This document shows positions 1 through 6,842 of a stretch of 64,000 bases of DNA, piece after piece. Below the pieces are notes generated by a model. The model worked only from the letters and a program-made list of their open reading frames with translations, did no database searches and was not told where the DNA came from. Source of the DNA: Moraxella sp. (lineage in GTDB: Bacteria; Pseudomonadota; Gammaproteobacteria; Pseudomonadales; Moraxellaceae); the NCBI GenBank assembly GCA_030530785.1, contig JAUMUJ010000002.1, positions 43,068-107,067 on the forward strand. The letters are read 5' to 3'. The translations under genes were made by a program, and so were the position numbers. How positions within the stretch are numbered: position 1 is the first letter of the stretch; each line of letters starts with the position of its first letter.

Positions 1-53
1 CCGCTGACCCTCTGCTTGTAAGGCAGATGCTCTACCAACTGAGCTAACCACCC
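1..53 (-). tRNA. tRNA-Val (anticodon UAC), 3' end cut by window edge
   Basis: Read on the minus strand, the sequence starts with GGGTGGTTAGCTCAGTTGG, a typical acceptor strand and D-arm. It continues with an anticodon stem CTGCC/GCAGA around loop CTTACAA, giving anticodon TAC (valine, GUA codons), and then the variable loop. The T-arm and acceptor 3' strand lie beyond position 1. It closely resembles the E. coli tRNA-Val(UAC) sequence. It is on the same strand as the msrB-gpx pair and 40 bases downstream of gpx. Confidence 0.9.
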
Positions 54-93
54 TGAGCTGGTAGGGGATATTATAGCGATTTTTTAACAAAAG

Positions 94-579
94 TCAAATC
101 TTTTTTAGCTCTTGAATGATGTCTTTTTCTAACTGGGTAGGTTTGGTGGTGGGAGCATAGCGGTCAATGACCCTGCCATCACGACCGACCAAAAATTTGG
201 TAAAATTCCATTTAATGGCATCGGTTAGAATACCGCCTTTTTGTTGTTTTAAAAAATTAAAAATCGGGTGAGCATTATTGCCATTTACGTCCACTTTTGC
301 CATCATCAAAAAATCCACGCCATAATTTAACGCACAAAAGTTTACGATGTCATGTTCATCATCGGGTTCTTGCTTGCCAAATTGATTGCAGGGAAAGCCG
401 ATAACGATTAAGCCTTTACGATGGTATTTTGTGTGCAGTTCTTGCAATCCTGCCAGTTGTGAGGTAAACCCACAAAAGCTGGCGGTATTGACAATCAGTA
501 ACACCTTATCTTTAAAATCGGCAAAATGAACGACATTTCCCCGAATGTCGGTGGCAGTAAACTGATAAATGGTGGTCAT
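94..579 (-). CDS. Glutathione peroxidase family thiol peroxidase
   Basis: A 161-residue protein of the GPx/BtuE family, which reduces hydrogen peroxide and organic hydroperoxides with glutathione or thioredoxin as reductant. The three family signatures are visible: NTASFCGFT with the peroxidatic cysteine at residue 36 (Cys, not selenocysteine), GFPCNQFG at 61-68, and WNFTKFLV near residue 124, which supplies the catalytic Trp/Asn. There is no signal peptide, so it should be cytoplasmic. Its start overlaps the end of msrB by four bases (ATGA), so the two are probably translationally coupled and form an oxidative-damage operon. The family call is secure; the preferred reductant cannot be told from sequence. 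Confidence 0.93.
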   Translation of the reverse strand: MTTIYQFTATDIRGNVVHFADFKDKVLLIVNTASFCGFTSQLAGLQELHTKYHRKGLIVIGFPCNQFGKQEPDDEHDIVNFCALNYGVDFLMMAKVDVNGNNAHPIFNFLKQQKGGILTDAIKWNFTKFLVGRDGRVIDRYAPTTKPTQLEKDIIQELKKI

Positions 580-1007
580 GATTTGCTCCTAAGTTCAAGA
601 CAAACAGCAACAGAGTTGATACAATATCTTAATCCTGTGGTGTGGGTAGGACCATCAGGAAAAACATGTCCTAAATGTCCACCACAATGCGTGCAAGTAA
701 CTTCAATGCGTCTCATGCCATGTGATAAGTCCAATGTCTCGGTCAAGGCAGTGTCGCTGATGGTGCGGTCAAAACTTGCCCAACCGCAACCTGAATGAAA
801 CTTATCATCACTGTCAAATAATGGAGCATGACAGCCTTTACAGCGATACACGCCCTCATCAAAGATGTCGGTATAAATGCCCGTAAACGCTCGCTCTGTG
901 CCTTTTTGGCGTAGGACACGGTATTCGTCCGCAGTCAGACGGTTTTGCCAGTCTTGTTCGGTCATCTGATTGATGGTTTTGGTGTCTAGTGGGATAAAAG
1001 CTGTCAT
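576..1007 (-). CDS. msrB: Peptide-methionine (R)-S-oxide reductase
   Basis: A 143-residue MsrB domain protein that reduces methionine-R-sulfoxide in oxidised proteins. Two zinc-binding CxxC pairs are present (CKGC at about 56-59 and CTHC at about 105-108), followed by GGHLGHVFPDGP and the active-site segment RYCINSVAV, whose cysteine is the catalytic residue. There is no export signal and no fused MsrA domain, so it is the stand-alone cytoplasmic form. It is the first gene of a two-gene operon with the peroxidase and overlaps it by four bases. The upstream 200 bases are shared with the divergent HTH-aminotransferase gene. Confidence 0.95.
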   Translation of the reverse strand: MTAFIPLDTKTINQMTEQDWQNRLTADEYRVLRQKGTERAFTGIYTDIFDEGVYRCKGCHAPLFDSDDKFHSGCGWASFDRTISDTALTETLDLSHGMRRIEVTCTHCGGHLGHVFPDGPTHTTGLRYCINSVAVCLELRSKS

Positions 1008-1100
1008 GATGAACCTTGTTTAAAATGTGTTCTAACAATGGGGTGATTTTCATGAGTTTTCAAGGGAATGCTCACATCAATCTAGGCAATAGCATAAAAC

Positions 1101-1117
1101 TGCAAGTTAATCTTGCA
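1101..1117. promoter_or_regulatory. CTTGCA dyad, candidate operator
   Basis: A perfect dyad, TGCAAG - five bases - CTTGCA, sits between divergent msrB and the HTH-aminotransferase gene. A further CTTGCA copy at 1153-1158 overlaps the -35 hexamer of the predicted promoter. A dyad with a short spacer next to a gene encoding an XRE-type DNA-binding domain is the usual layout for autoregulation. Binding by this protein is inference only. Confidence 0.4.
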
Positions 1118-1153
1118 ATGTGTGCGATTGTTGGAGATTTTGCGTGGCTTTTC

Positions 1154-1182
1154 TTGCAAATTCACCAAAATCTCGCTACAAT
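1154..1182 (+). promoter_or_regulatory. Sigma-70-like promoter for the HTH-aminotransferase gene
   Basis: TTGCAA (1154-1159), a 17-base spacer, then TACAAT (1177-1182). The -10 matches consensus at five of six positions and the -35 at four. The start codon is 28 bases further on, preceded by the strong Shine-Dalgarno sequence AGGGGG. Confidence 0.6.
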
Positions 1183-1210
1183 TTGATGAATTTTTTTTCA
1201 GGGGGTAATC

Positions 1211-2707
1211 ATGCAAAGCACCAAACAGGCACAAGGCGAACGCCTAAGACGATTAAGAAGACAGCTTGGTTTGTCGGCAGAATCGCTAGCAAAGCGTCTT
1301 AGTGAGCATGGTGCGTCCGTCAGCCGTGGGGCGGTGGCAAACTGGGAGTGTGGCAAAAATGGCATCGTCAGTGATAAATTACCCATTTTAGCTAAGCTCT
1401 TAAATACCACCGAAAGCTATCTTTTGACGGGCAAAGGCGATGATTTCCCAAAAAGAGTAACCACCATGAACACAAATCGCACTTTAAAAAAATCGTCCAA
1501 ACTTGCCAACGTCTGCTATGACATTCGGGGTGAGCTATTGCAGACCGCTAATCGCATGGAAATTGAAGGTCAGCGTATCATTAAGCTCAATATTGGCAAC
1601 CCCGAACCTTTTGGGTTGTTGCCCCCTGATGAGATAGTGCAAGATGTGGCGATGAACCTACAAAATGCATCTGGTTACTCAGATTCAAAAGGGATTTTTT
1701 CGGCTCGTAAAGCGATTTTGCAGTATTATCAAGCCAAAGGGTTGTTATCTGCCACCGATGTCAATGATGTCTATGTCGGTAATGGCGTGTCTGAACTCAT
1801 TGTCATGACGTTGCAAGCCTTGCTTGATGATGGTGATGAAGTGCTAATCCCCATGCCTGATTACCCTCTATGGACAGCGTCTGCCAATCTGGCAGGGGGC
1901 AGGGCGGTGCATTATCGCTGCGTGGAAGAAAATGATTGGCAACCTGATTTGGCAGACATTGAGAGCAAAATCACCACCAAAACCAAAGCGATTGTCATCA
2001 TTAACCCTAATAATCCCACGGGGGCGTTGTACAGCGATGATACCTTGCAGAGCTTGGCAGATTTGGCGGTAAAATACGGCTTGGTGATTTTGGCAGATGA
2101 GATTTATGACCGCATTTTATACGATGGGGCGGTGCATACGCCCATGTGTACGATCACTGATAAGACGCTCGTTTTGACCTTTAATGGTTTGTCAAAATCG
2201 CACCGCATTGCAGGTTATCGATCGGGCTGGGTCATGCTGTCGGGCAAAAAAGACCATGCAAGCGACTTTATAGAAGGCTTAACCATGCTTGCCAGTATGC
2301 GACTGTGTGCCAATGTGCCTGCCCAGTATGCCATACAGACGGCGATGGGCGGTCATCAATCCATGCAGGAGCTGACCGCACCGACAGGGCGACTTTATAA
2401 ACAGCGTGAAATGGCAGTCTCCCGCCTAAATGCCATAAAAGGCATCAGCTGTACCAAACCACAGGGAGCATTTTATTGTTTTGCCAAGATTGATAGGGAC
2501 ATTTATCCGATTGAGAATGACATGAGTTTTATGATGGATTTGCTTATCCAAGAAAAGGTACTCATGGTGCAAGGCACGGGCTTTAATTGGGACAAACCTG
2601 ACCATTTTCGGGTGGTATTTTTGCCCAATTTGATAGATTTAGAAGATGCGATGGACAGATTGGATAGGTTTTTTGCTCAAAAACGCAAAGAATTTGGCAC
2701 AGAATAA
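1211..2707 (+). CDS. XRE-type HTH domain fused to AlaA-like aminotransferase
   Basis: A 498-residue two-domain protein. Residues about 8-76 form a Cro/C1-type helix-turn-helix (RLRRLRRQLGLSAESLAKRL, then VSRGAVANWECGK and ...LLNTTESYLLTG). From about residue 92 (KSSKLANVCYDIRG) it is a full-length PLP-dependent class I aminotransferase very similar in motif order to E. coli AlaA, the glutamate-pyruvate aminotransferase: NIGNPEPFG, GNGVSELIV, INPNNPTGA, ADEIYDRILYD and the PLP-lysine segment FNGLSKSHR. The start at 1211 has a strong AGGGGG ribosome site and a good promoter, which supports the HTH as a genuine N-terminus. An internal ATG at 1466 could give the enzyme alone. Expected activity is alanine synthesis from pyruvate; the HTH suggests DNA binding linked to alanine or PLP status, by inference. 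Confidence 0.9.
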   Translation: MQSTKQAQGERLRRLRRQLGLSAESLAKRLSEHGASVSRGAVANWECGKNGIVSDKLPILAKLLNTTESYLLTGKGDDFPKRVTTMNTNRTLKKSSKLANVCYDIRGELLQTANRMEIEGQRIIKLNIGNPEPFGLLPPDEIVQDVAMNLQNASGYSDSKGIFSARKAILQYYQAKGLLSATDVNDVYVGNGVSELIVMTLQALLDDGDEVLIPMPDYPLWTASANLAGGRAVHYRCVEENDWQPDLADIESKITTKTKAIVIINPNNPTGALYSDDTLQSLADLAVKYGLVILADEIYDRILYDGAVHTPMCTITDKTLVLTFNGLSKSHRIAGYRSGWVMLSGKKDHASDFIEGLTMLASMRLCANVPAQYAIQTAMGGHQSMQELTAPTGRLYKQREMAVSRLNAIKGISCTKPQGAFYCFAKIDRDIYPIENDMSFMMDLLIQEKVLMVQGTGFNWDKPDHFRVVFLPNLIDLEDAMDRLDRFFAQKRKEFGTE

Positions 2708-2735
2708 ATAAAGGGCGGATATTCTCGCCCTTTAT
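2708..2735. terminator. Bidirectional intrinsic terminator
   Basis: A 10-bp stem, ATAAAGGGCG (2708-2717) and CGCCCTTTAT (2726-2735), with an 8-base loop and A/T-rich flanks on both sides. It lies between two convergent genes, so it can end transcription from either side. Confidence 0.8.
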
Positions 2736-2746
2736 CTTTACTCGCA

Positions 2747-3991
2747 TTAACTGATGATTTCAAAAAATTGCAATAAAAACAATACGCTAAATCCACCCAA
2801 AAAGACAATCCCTGCCAAAGCGTAGACATTCATGGCAGGCGAGAGCAAATTTTTGGATTTTGCCAAAGAGTAGTTTAAATACGCAAAAATCGGTGCAGAA
2901 ACAAAGGCACTAATCATGGCAAAACGAAGTAATGCTCCCATTTGCCCCAAGAAAAATGCAATCAGTAAAAACCCTGCCACGATGGTAAAGGTGGTGCTGT
3001 ACATGACGTATTTTTCAGTATCGTTGGTGGTATTTGTCTTGATGAGTGATAGGCTTTCGGCGTTGGTGCGTCCATAACCGTCTGCACAAGTGATGACTGT
3101 ACCAAACATACATAAAAAAGCGATGAATGCCACAAACATTTTTGACCAATCGCCGATGGTATCTGTGTACATCTGTATGAGCTGACCGACATAAGCACCG
3201 CCTGCGGTGGCAACTTCTGCACCTGTGCCATGTTGAACAAATACGCCCAATGCCAAGAAAAATAACGCCAAAATGGCAGACGTAAAATAGCCCACATTAA
3301 AATCTACCATGCCTTGATAGTGGTTGGTTTTGTCGGTGCGGATTTTTTTGGCGGTCCACACAGACGTGATGGCAGAAAATTCAAGGGGAGCAGGCATCCA
3401 GCCCATGAGTGCGATGATAAAACCCAAAGATGCCAAATTCCAAGGCGACATCGGGATAAAGTCGGGTGAGACCTCTTTGGGCGACAGACCCGCCACGATG
3501 ACTGCCGAGATGGTCGCCAATGTCAATGCCACGATAATCATTTTGGTAACGCTGTCTAGCATTCGGTAGTGTCCTGCAATGAGCAATCCCCATGATGACA
3601 CCATGACAACAGCAGATAGGGCGAGTGTATTTAGTTCAAAGGGAAGTATAAAACCCAAAATGGTCGCACATAAAATTGCCACCGCTCCTGTGCTGATGAT
3701 GCCTGAGATGATACACAGTATAAAAAACGCCCAAAGATAGGCTTTGGATTTGCTAGCGTATCCCGCCACCAAGCTGTTGCCTGTTTTATAGGCGTATTCT
3801 GTACCAAAGCGATAAAAGGGGTATTTAAAAACATTTGCTAAAATAATCATGATGGCAAGTTGCCAGCCGTATAATGCACCTGCTTGGGTAGATGAGATTA
3901 AATGTGAGCCACCGATGGCAGCAGAAGCCATCAAAATACCAGGTCCAAAGGTACGCCAGTCCAATTTGCGAGAATTTATCGTTTGTTGCAT
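2747..3991 (-). CDS. NRAMP-family-related divalent metal transporter, atypical metal motif
   Basis: A 414-residue integral membrane protein with about eleven hydrophobic segments and the NRAMP fold signature GPG(I/L)LxA...QAGAxYG(W/Y) at its N-terminus. Classic MntH/NRAMP proteins carry DPGN in TM1 and MPH...H in TM6. Here the TM1 position reads GGSH (27-30) and TM6 reads MGWMPAPLEFSA. It therefore belongs to a divergent branch (COG1914-like), and Mn/Fe transport cannot be assumed; another divalent cation is possible. It sits alone, convergent with the aminotransferase gene and divergent from the MipA leader. The start at ATG 3991 fits the N-terminal alignment. Family placement is fairly sure, substrate is not. 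Confidence 0.75.
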   Translation of the reverse strand: MQQTINSRKLDWRTFGPGILMASAAIGGSHLISSTQAGALYGWQLAIMIILANVFKYPFYRFGTEYAYKTGNSLVAGYASKSKAYLWAFFILCIISGIISTGAVAILCATILGFILPFELNTLALSAVVMVSSWGLLIAGHYRMLDSVTKMIIVALTLATISAVIVAGLSPKEVSPDFIPMSPWNLASLGFIIALMGWMPAPLEFSAITSVWTAKKIRTDKTNHYQGMVDFNVGYFTSAILALFFLALGVFVQHGTGAEVATAGGAYVGQLIQMYTDTIGDWSKMFVAFIAFLCMFGTVITCADGYGRTNAESLSLIKTNTTNDTEKYVMYSTTFTIVAGFLLIAFFLGQMGALLRFAMISAFVSAPIFAYLNYSLAKSKNLLSPAMNVYALAGIVFLGGFSVLFLLQFFEIIS

Positions 3992-4084
3992 AAGTTTTCC
4001 TGATTGTTTAAGGGCAAATCATTATAATATACTTTCGATGTTAAAGTGATGAATTTTGTTTATTGATGTTAAAACCGATAAGGA

Positions 4085-4113
4085 TTGCCAATGGTGTAAA
4101 AATGCAGTATAAT
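4085..4113 (+). promoter_or_regulatory. Strong sigma-70-like promoter, about 290 bases before the MipA gene
   Basis: TTGCCA (4085-4090), a 17-base spacer, then a perfect TATAAT (4108-4113). Expected transcription start is near 4120, which would give the MipA mRNA a leader of roughly 285 bases or instead make a separate small RNA. Confidence 0.6.
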
Positions 4114-4175
4114 AAGCTAAATAAGAAAATTGGTAATAATATCAAATGGTTATTTTTTAGGAAATACTTTATACT

Positions 4176-4228
4176 TCGCATAATGGATATTATGTTAAAT
4201 ATTATTTAACATAAGGGATATTATGCGA
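4176..4228. repeat. Interrupted inverted repeat with internal direct repeats
   Basis: The outer arms TCGCATAAT (4176-4184) and ATTATGCGA (4220-4228), and the inner arms TTATGTTAAAT (4190-4200) and ATTTAACATAA (4204-4214), are perfectly complementary. GGATATTATG also occurs as a direct repeat at 4185-4194 and 4216-4225. The right arm contains the AAGGG and ATG of a short ORF, so the hairpin would hide that start in RNA. Confidence 0.6.
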
Positions 4229-4342
4229 GCCTGCCCAAACCTGCCATTTTCCTGTATTTATACTGATGTTCTCACATCATTTGCCCAATATGATGAACCT
4301 TCCCATGCGATTTTGGTAAAAAGTAGAAAATTTTGTGGGTAA
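4223..4342 (+). CDS. Possible 39-residue leader ORF
   Basis: ATG at 4223 with an AAGGG Shine-Dalgarno five bases upstream opens a 39-codon frame (begins MRACPNLPFSC, ends RKFCG) that stops with TAA at 4340-4342. It lies downstream of the strong promoter at 4085-4113 and inside the leader of the MipA gene. Only the start signals support it; the peptide resembles nothing I know and could be chance. If translated it might act as a leader peptide. Confidence 0.2.
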   Translation: MRACPNLPFSCIYTDVLTSFAQYDEPSHAILVKSRKFCG

Positions 4343-4366
4343 AGTCTCACACTTTTTACCAAAATC
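4309..4366. repeat. Perfect 16-bp inverted repeat upstream of the MipA gene
   Basis: GATTTTGGTAAAAAGT (4309-4324) and its exact reverse complement ACTTTTTACCAAAATC (4351-4366) are separated by 26 bases. A run of seven T follows shortly after the right arm (from 4374), so the RNA hairpin could act as a terminator or attenuator, or the DNA arms could be protein-binding half-sites. The MipA start codon is 38 bases downstream. Confidence 0.65.
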
Positions 4367-4404
4367 AACCATGTTTTTTTATCCATTTATTTTGAGAAAA
4401 TACC

Positions 4405-5148
4405 ATGAAAAAATCTGTCCTGCCTTTGGTATTTGTTGCCCTAGTGCCTTTGTTGTCATGGGCTGATGACGCTTTGACCGTTGGTGCATTGGCAAGTTTT
4501 GGTTCTAGTAAGTATGCCATTGACGACAAAGTGTCTGCCGTGCCGTTATTTTTGTACGATAACGACCGTTTTTATATAGAAGGCACAGAAATGGGCACTT
4601 ATCCTTTAAAAAATGACACGCATTGGGTGCGTGTCGGTGTCAGTTATGACGGTACAAATTTTGACCCAAATGACGCAAAACAGCCCGCCTTGCGTGGCTT
4701 GGACAAACGCAAATCATCGGTCAATGCCCATGCCAGTTATATGCGTATTACGCCCATAGGCGGATTTGAAGCCAAAGCCACCACTGATATTTTGGACAAA
4801 AGTGGCGGTCAAACGCTGTCTTTGGCTCATCGTAGCCGATTTAAATTAAATGATAATAAATTGACCATTTATCCAAAATTCGGTCTAAAATGGCACAGCA
4901 ATGATTATAATGATTATTATTATAGTGTTTCTAACCAAGAGTCCACTCGCACAGGCGTTAGTCAATACACCGCCAAATCAAGCATATCACCATTTGTATC
5001 GGTCAGTGCCAGATATCAGCTCTTTGATAAAGTTGGCTTGTTTGCCAATCAGCAGGTAGAATGGCTGTCATCAACCCAAAAAAATAGCCCCTTAACTGAT
5101 GATACCATTGATACCATCACCAATGTGGGCATTACTTATGGCTTTTAA
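4405..5148 (+). CDS. MipA/OmpV family outer-membrane protein
   Basis: A 247-residue protein with a cleavable signal peptide (MKKSVLPLVFVALVPLLSWA, cut before DDAL). The mature part is rich in alternating amphipathic beta segments with paired Tyr/Asp turns and ends in ...NVGITYGF, a terminal aromatic typical of outer-membrane barrels. Motif order (SAVPLFLYDNDRFYIEGTEMG, WVRVGVSYDG, a mid-protein AHASY...GGFEAKA, then PKFGLKWHS) fits MipA/OmpV, a family tied in other bacteria to murein hydrolase scaffolding or envelope stress. It is a single-gene unit between a long structured leader and a terminator. The role here is unknown; the family call rests on motifs recognised by eye. Confidence 0.8.
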   Translation: MKKSVLPLVFVALVPLLSWADDALTVGALASFGSSKYAIDDKVSAVPLFLYDNDRFYIEGTEMGTYPLKNDTHWVRVGVSYDGTNFDPNDAKQPALRGLDKRKSSVNAHASYMRITPIGGFEAKATTDILDKSGGQTLSLAHRSRFKLNDNKLTIYPKFGLKWHSNDYNDYYYSVSNQESTRTGVSQYTAKSSISPFVSVSARYQLFDKVGLFANQQVEWLSSTQKNSPLTDDTIDTITNVGITYGF

Positions 5149-5169
5149 AGTCCGCCCTACCCCAACCAC

Positions 5170-5198
5170 AAAAAACCGCCACAATGGGCGGTTTTTTT
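5170..5198. terminator. Bidirectional intrinsic terminator
   Basis: AAAAAACCGCC and GGCGGTTTTTT flank a six-base loop, with A and T runs on the two sides. It lies between the convergent MipA and bacterioferritin genes; the T run touches the last codons of the latter. Confidence 0.85.
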
Positions 5199-5670
5199 AA
5201 TTTTTGGTGGATTGGAGCTGAATGTAATTTTCAATGCCAATGTCATCAATTTTTTCTTGTTGGGTTTCTAGCCAGTCTTCATACTCTTCATTGCCATCTT
5301 TTAGCTTAATGAGTAACTCCCGAGAGACAAAATCCCGCTTTTGATTGCAGACTTCTATCGCTTGCACCAACACATCATATTTGCGTTTTTCTAAACGCAA
5401 ATCGCATTCTAGGATTTCTTGGACGCTCTCGCCAATCATGAGTTTGCCCAAATCTTGTAGGTTTGGTAAGCCTTCAAGCAGTAAAATCCGCTCAATCAGT
5501 TCATCAGACCATTTCATCTCACGAATGGACTGCTTAAAAAACGAGTCGTTTAGCTCTTCCACGCCCCAGTTTTTGGTAATGCGTGCGTGCAAAAAATATT
5601 GGTTAATGGCAATCAAAGACTGACCAAGTACCAAATTTAACTGACGGATAACGTCTTTATCGCCTTTCAT
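5197..5670 (-). CDS. Bacterioferritin subunit, haem-ligand type with incomplete ferroxidase site
   Basis: A 157-residue four-helix bundle protein alignable end to end with E. coli Bfr (INQYFLHAR, LPNLQDLGKLMIGE, YEDWLETQQEKID). The haem-coordinating Met52 is kept (REMKW). Ferroxidase residues are largely lost: position 18 is Ser instead of Glu, 54 is Trp instead of His, 127 is Asn instead of Glu and 130 is Tyr instead of His. This matches the 'alpha' type of two-subunit bacterioferritins known from Neisseria and Pseudomonas putida. It should co-assemble with the neighbouring ferroxidase-competent subunit 32 bases upstream in the same operon, giving a 24-mer iron store with shared haem. Heteromer formation is inference. 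Confidence 0.92.
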   Translation of the reverse strand: MKGDKDVIRQLNLVLGQSLIAINQYFLHARITKNWGVEELNDSFFKQSIREMKWSDELIERILLLEGLPNLQDLGKLMIGESVQEILECDLRLEKRKYDVLVQAIEVCNQKRDFVSRELLIKLKDGNEEYEDWLETQQEKIDDIGIENYIQLQSTKN

Positions 5671-5702
5671 GATTTCACTCCTTTTCTAAGAAAAACAGTA
5701 AC

Positions 5703-6197
5703 TTAGTGGCTAGCACCGACCATGTTAGGTTCGCCAGTTTGGCTTTGTAGGTAGTTTTGTAGCCCCATCAGTTCAATCAAGCGAAGCTGTTTTTCTAACC
5801 AATGAGCGTGGTCTTGTTCGGTGTCTTCTAACTGACGTACAAGCATATCACGGGTTACATAATCACGTTCACTTTCACACAGAGCAATCCCTTCTTTGAG
5901 ATGTTCTTGAACGTTATATTCAAGTTCAAGGTCATTTTTTAGCATGGCAGGAACGTCCGAACCGATGTTAATCTCGCCAACTTGCATATTTGGCGTGCCA
6001 CCAAGCATGATGATACGGTTGATAAGCAAGCGAGCGTGCAAAGTCTCATCTTCCATTTCATGATAAATGCGGTCGTGCAGTTTTCCCAGCTCCCATTCGG
6101 CATACATTTGTGAATGGATAAAATATTGGTCTCTTGCCCCAAGTTCGCCCGCCAACAAAAAGTTTAAATAATCAATGACTTTTTGAGATGATTTCAT
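5703..6197 (-). CDS. bfr: Bacterioferritin subunit, ferroxidase type lacking the haem methionine
   Basis: A 164-residue bacterioferritin with an intact di-iron ferroxidase centre: Glu18 (AGELGARDQY), Tyr25, Glu51 and His54 (EDETLHAR), a Glu near 94 (LELEYN), Glu127 and His130 (TEQDHAHWLE). The haem ligand at position 52 is Thr, not Met. It thus complements the downstream subunit, which has Met52 but a broken ferroxidase site. It is first in the two-gene operon, with AAGGAG-like pairing just upstream of the ATG. The product oxidises Fe(II) and stores Fe(III) in the cytoplasm. Bfd, the ferredoxin that helps release this iron, is encoded 408 bases upstream on the same strand. Confidence 0.95.
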   Translation of the reverse strand: MKSSQKVIDYLNFLLAGELGARDQYFIHSQMYAEWELGKLHDRIYHEMEDETLHARLLINRIIMLGGTPNMQVGEINIGSDVPAMLKNDLELEYNVQEHLKEGIALCESERDYVTRDMLVRQLEDTEQDHAHWLEKQLRLIELMGLQNYLQSQTGEPNMVGASH

Positions 6198-6605
6198 GAT
6201 AACTCCTTAAAATACAATGAAAAACAGACAATGCTGTATGGTGTATATCTTAACATAAAGTTGGGCATGACCAAAGGGGAAATTGTATGGCAAATGAACT
6301 GCGAACGACTTACAATGTGAGAGCAGTTATCACAATGAAAAAAATTTTCACCCAAGCATGACACTTGGGCGAAGTGGAGAAAGAGGTGATGGCATACTTG
6401 CTAACATTATGATTTTTTTGTATTTTTTATTATTATGATAAAAATAAATACCAATCAACCATATTTTCAAATAACAATCAATGTTATTTAATTTTGTAAA
6501 ATTAAAAATGCTTATCAATCAGAAAAATAAAATTTCAAACTCGCTTATCATACAACATCATCTTACAGTAACATCAGAAAGATAACATTACAAAACATAA
6601 CAAAT
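6198..6605. other. 408-base AT-rich intergenic region between bfr and bfd
   Basis: It contains no plausible gene. Visible structures are the hairpin at 6351-6369, a 21-bp dyad AAATAAC-7-GTTATTT at 6469-6489, and two GCTTATCA copies (near 6512 and 6542). The dyad and the nearby A/T-rich tracts may hold the bfr promoter and an iron- or redox-responsive site, but nothing matches a Fur box convincingly. Confidence 0.6.
6340..6369 (-). terminator. Possible terminator downstream of bfd
   Basis: On the minus strand a hairpin (CCCAAG and CTTGGG around seven bases, extendable by outer TTC/GAA pairing) is followed by TGAAAATTTTTTT. It is 240 bases past the bfd stop, so it could equally end a longer transcript or lie in the bfr leader. 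Confidence 0.4.
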
Positions 6606-6797
6606 CTAAGCACTCATGACATCAATGGCGAATTTGGCTTGGTGTTCGTCCACCAAATCCTGCACCATCGGCATACAGCACCCACAGCACGTCCCGACCA
6701 TCAGCTCGTTTTGCAGGGCATCCACCGTATCCACGCCTTGCAACATGGCGTTTTTGATTTGGGTATCTTTGACATCATGGCAAATACAAACGTACAT
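6606..6797 (-). CDS. bfd: Bacterioferritin-associated ferredoxin
   Basis: A 63-residue BFD-like [2Fe-2S] protein. The four cluster cysteines follow the Bfd pattern: CxC near the N-terminus (YVCICHDV) and CxxC in GTCCGCCMP. In Pseudomonas, Bfd donates electrons to bacterioferritin to mobilise stored iron, which fits its place beside the two bfr genes. Length and motif spacing are normal. A Fur-box-like site lies about 26 bases upstream of the start, so expression is probably raised by iron starvation, opposite to typical bfr control. Confidence 0.95.
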   Translation of the reverse strand: MYVCICHDVKDTQIKNAMLQGVDTVDALQNELMVGTCCGCCMPMVQDLVDEHQAKFAIDVMSA

Positions 6798-6823
6798 GAT
6801 AAAATCCTTTAATGCTTAATAAA

Positions 6824-6842
6824 AATAAGAATGATTATTCAC
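6824..6842. promoter_or_regulatory. Fur-box-like site upstream of bfd
   Basis: AATAAGAATGATTATTCAC resembles the Fur consensus GATAATGATAATCATTATC and lies where a bfd promoter is expected. A weaker second match (TATCAATAATTGTTATTA) follows at about 6861-6878. Iron repression of bfd is known in other gammaproteobacteria. Confidence 0.6.

Larger units (their letters stand above)
3992..4404. other. 413-base intergenic region with structured leader
   Basis: This gap separates the divergent NRAMP-like gene from the MipA gene. Features inside it are a strong plus-strand promoter (4085-4113), a long interrupted inverted repeat (4176-4228) that overlaps a possible 39-codon ORF, and a perfect 16-bp inverted repeat (4309-4366). 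A TATAAT on the minus strand at 4021-4026 could serve the NRAMP-like gene. I recognise no known riboswitch. Confidence 0.7.
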
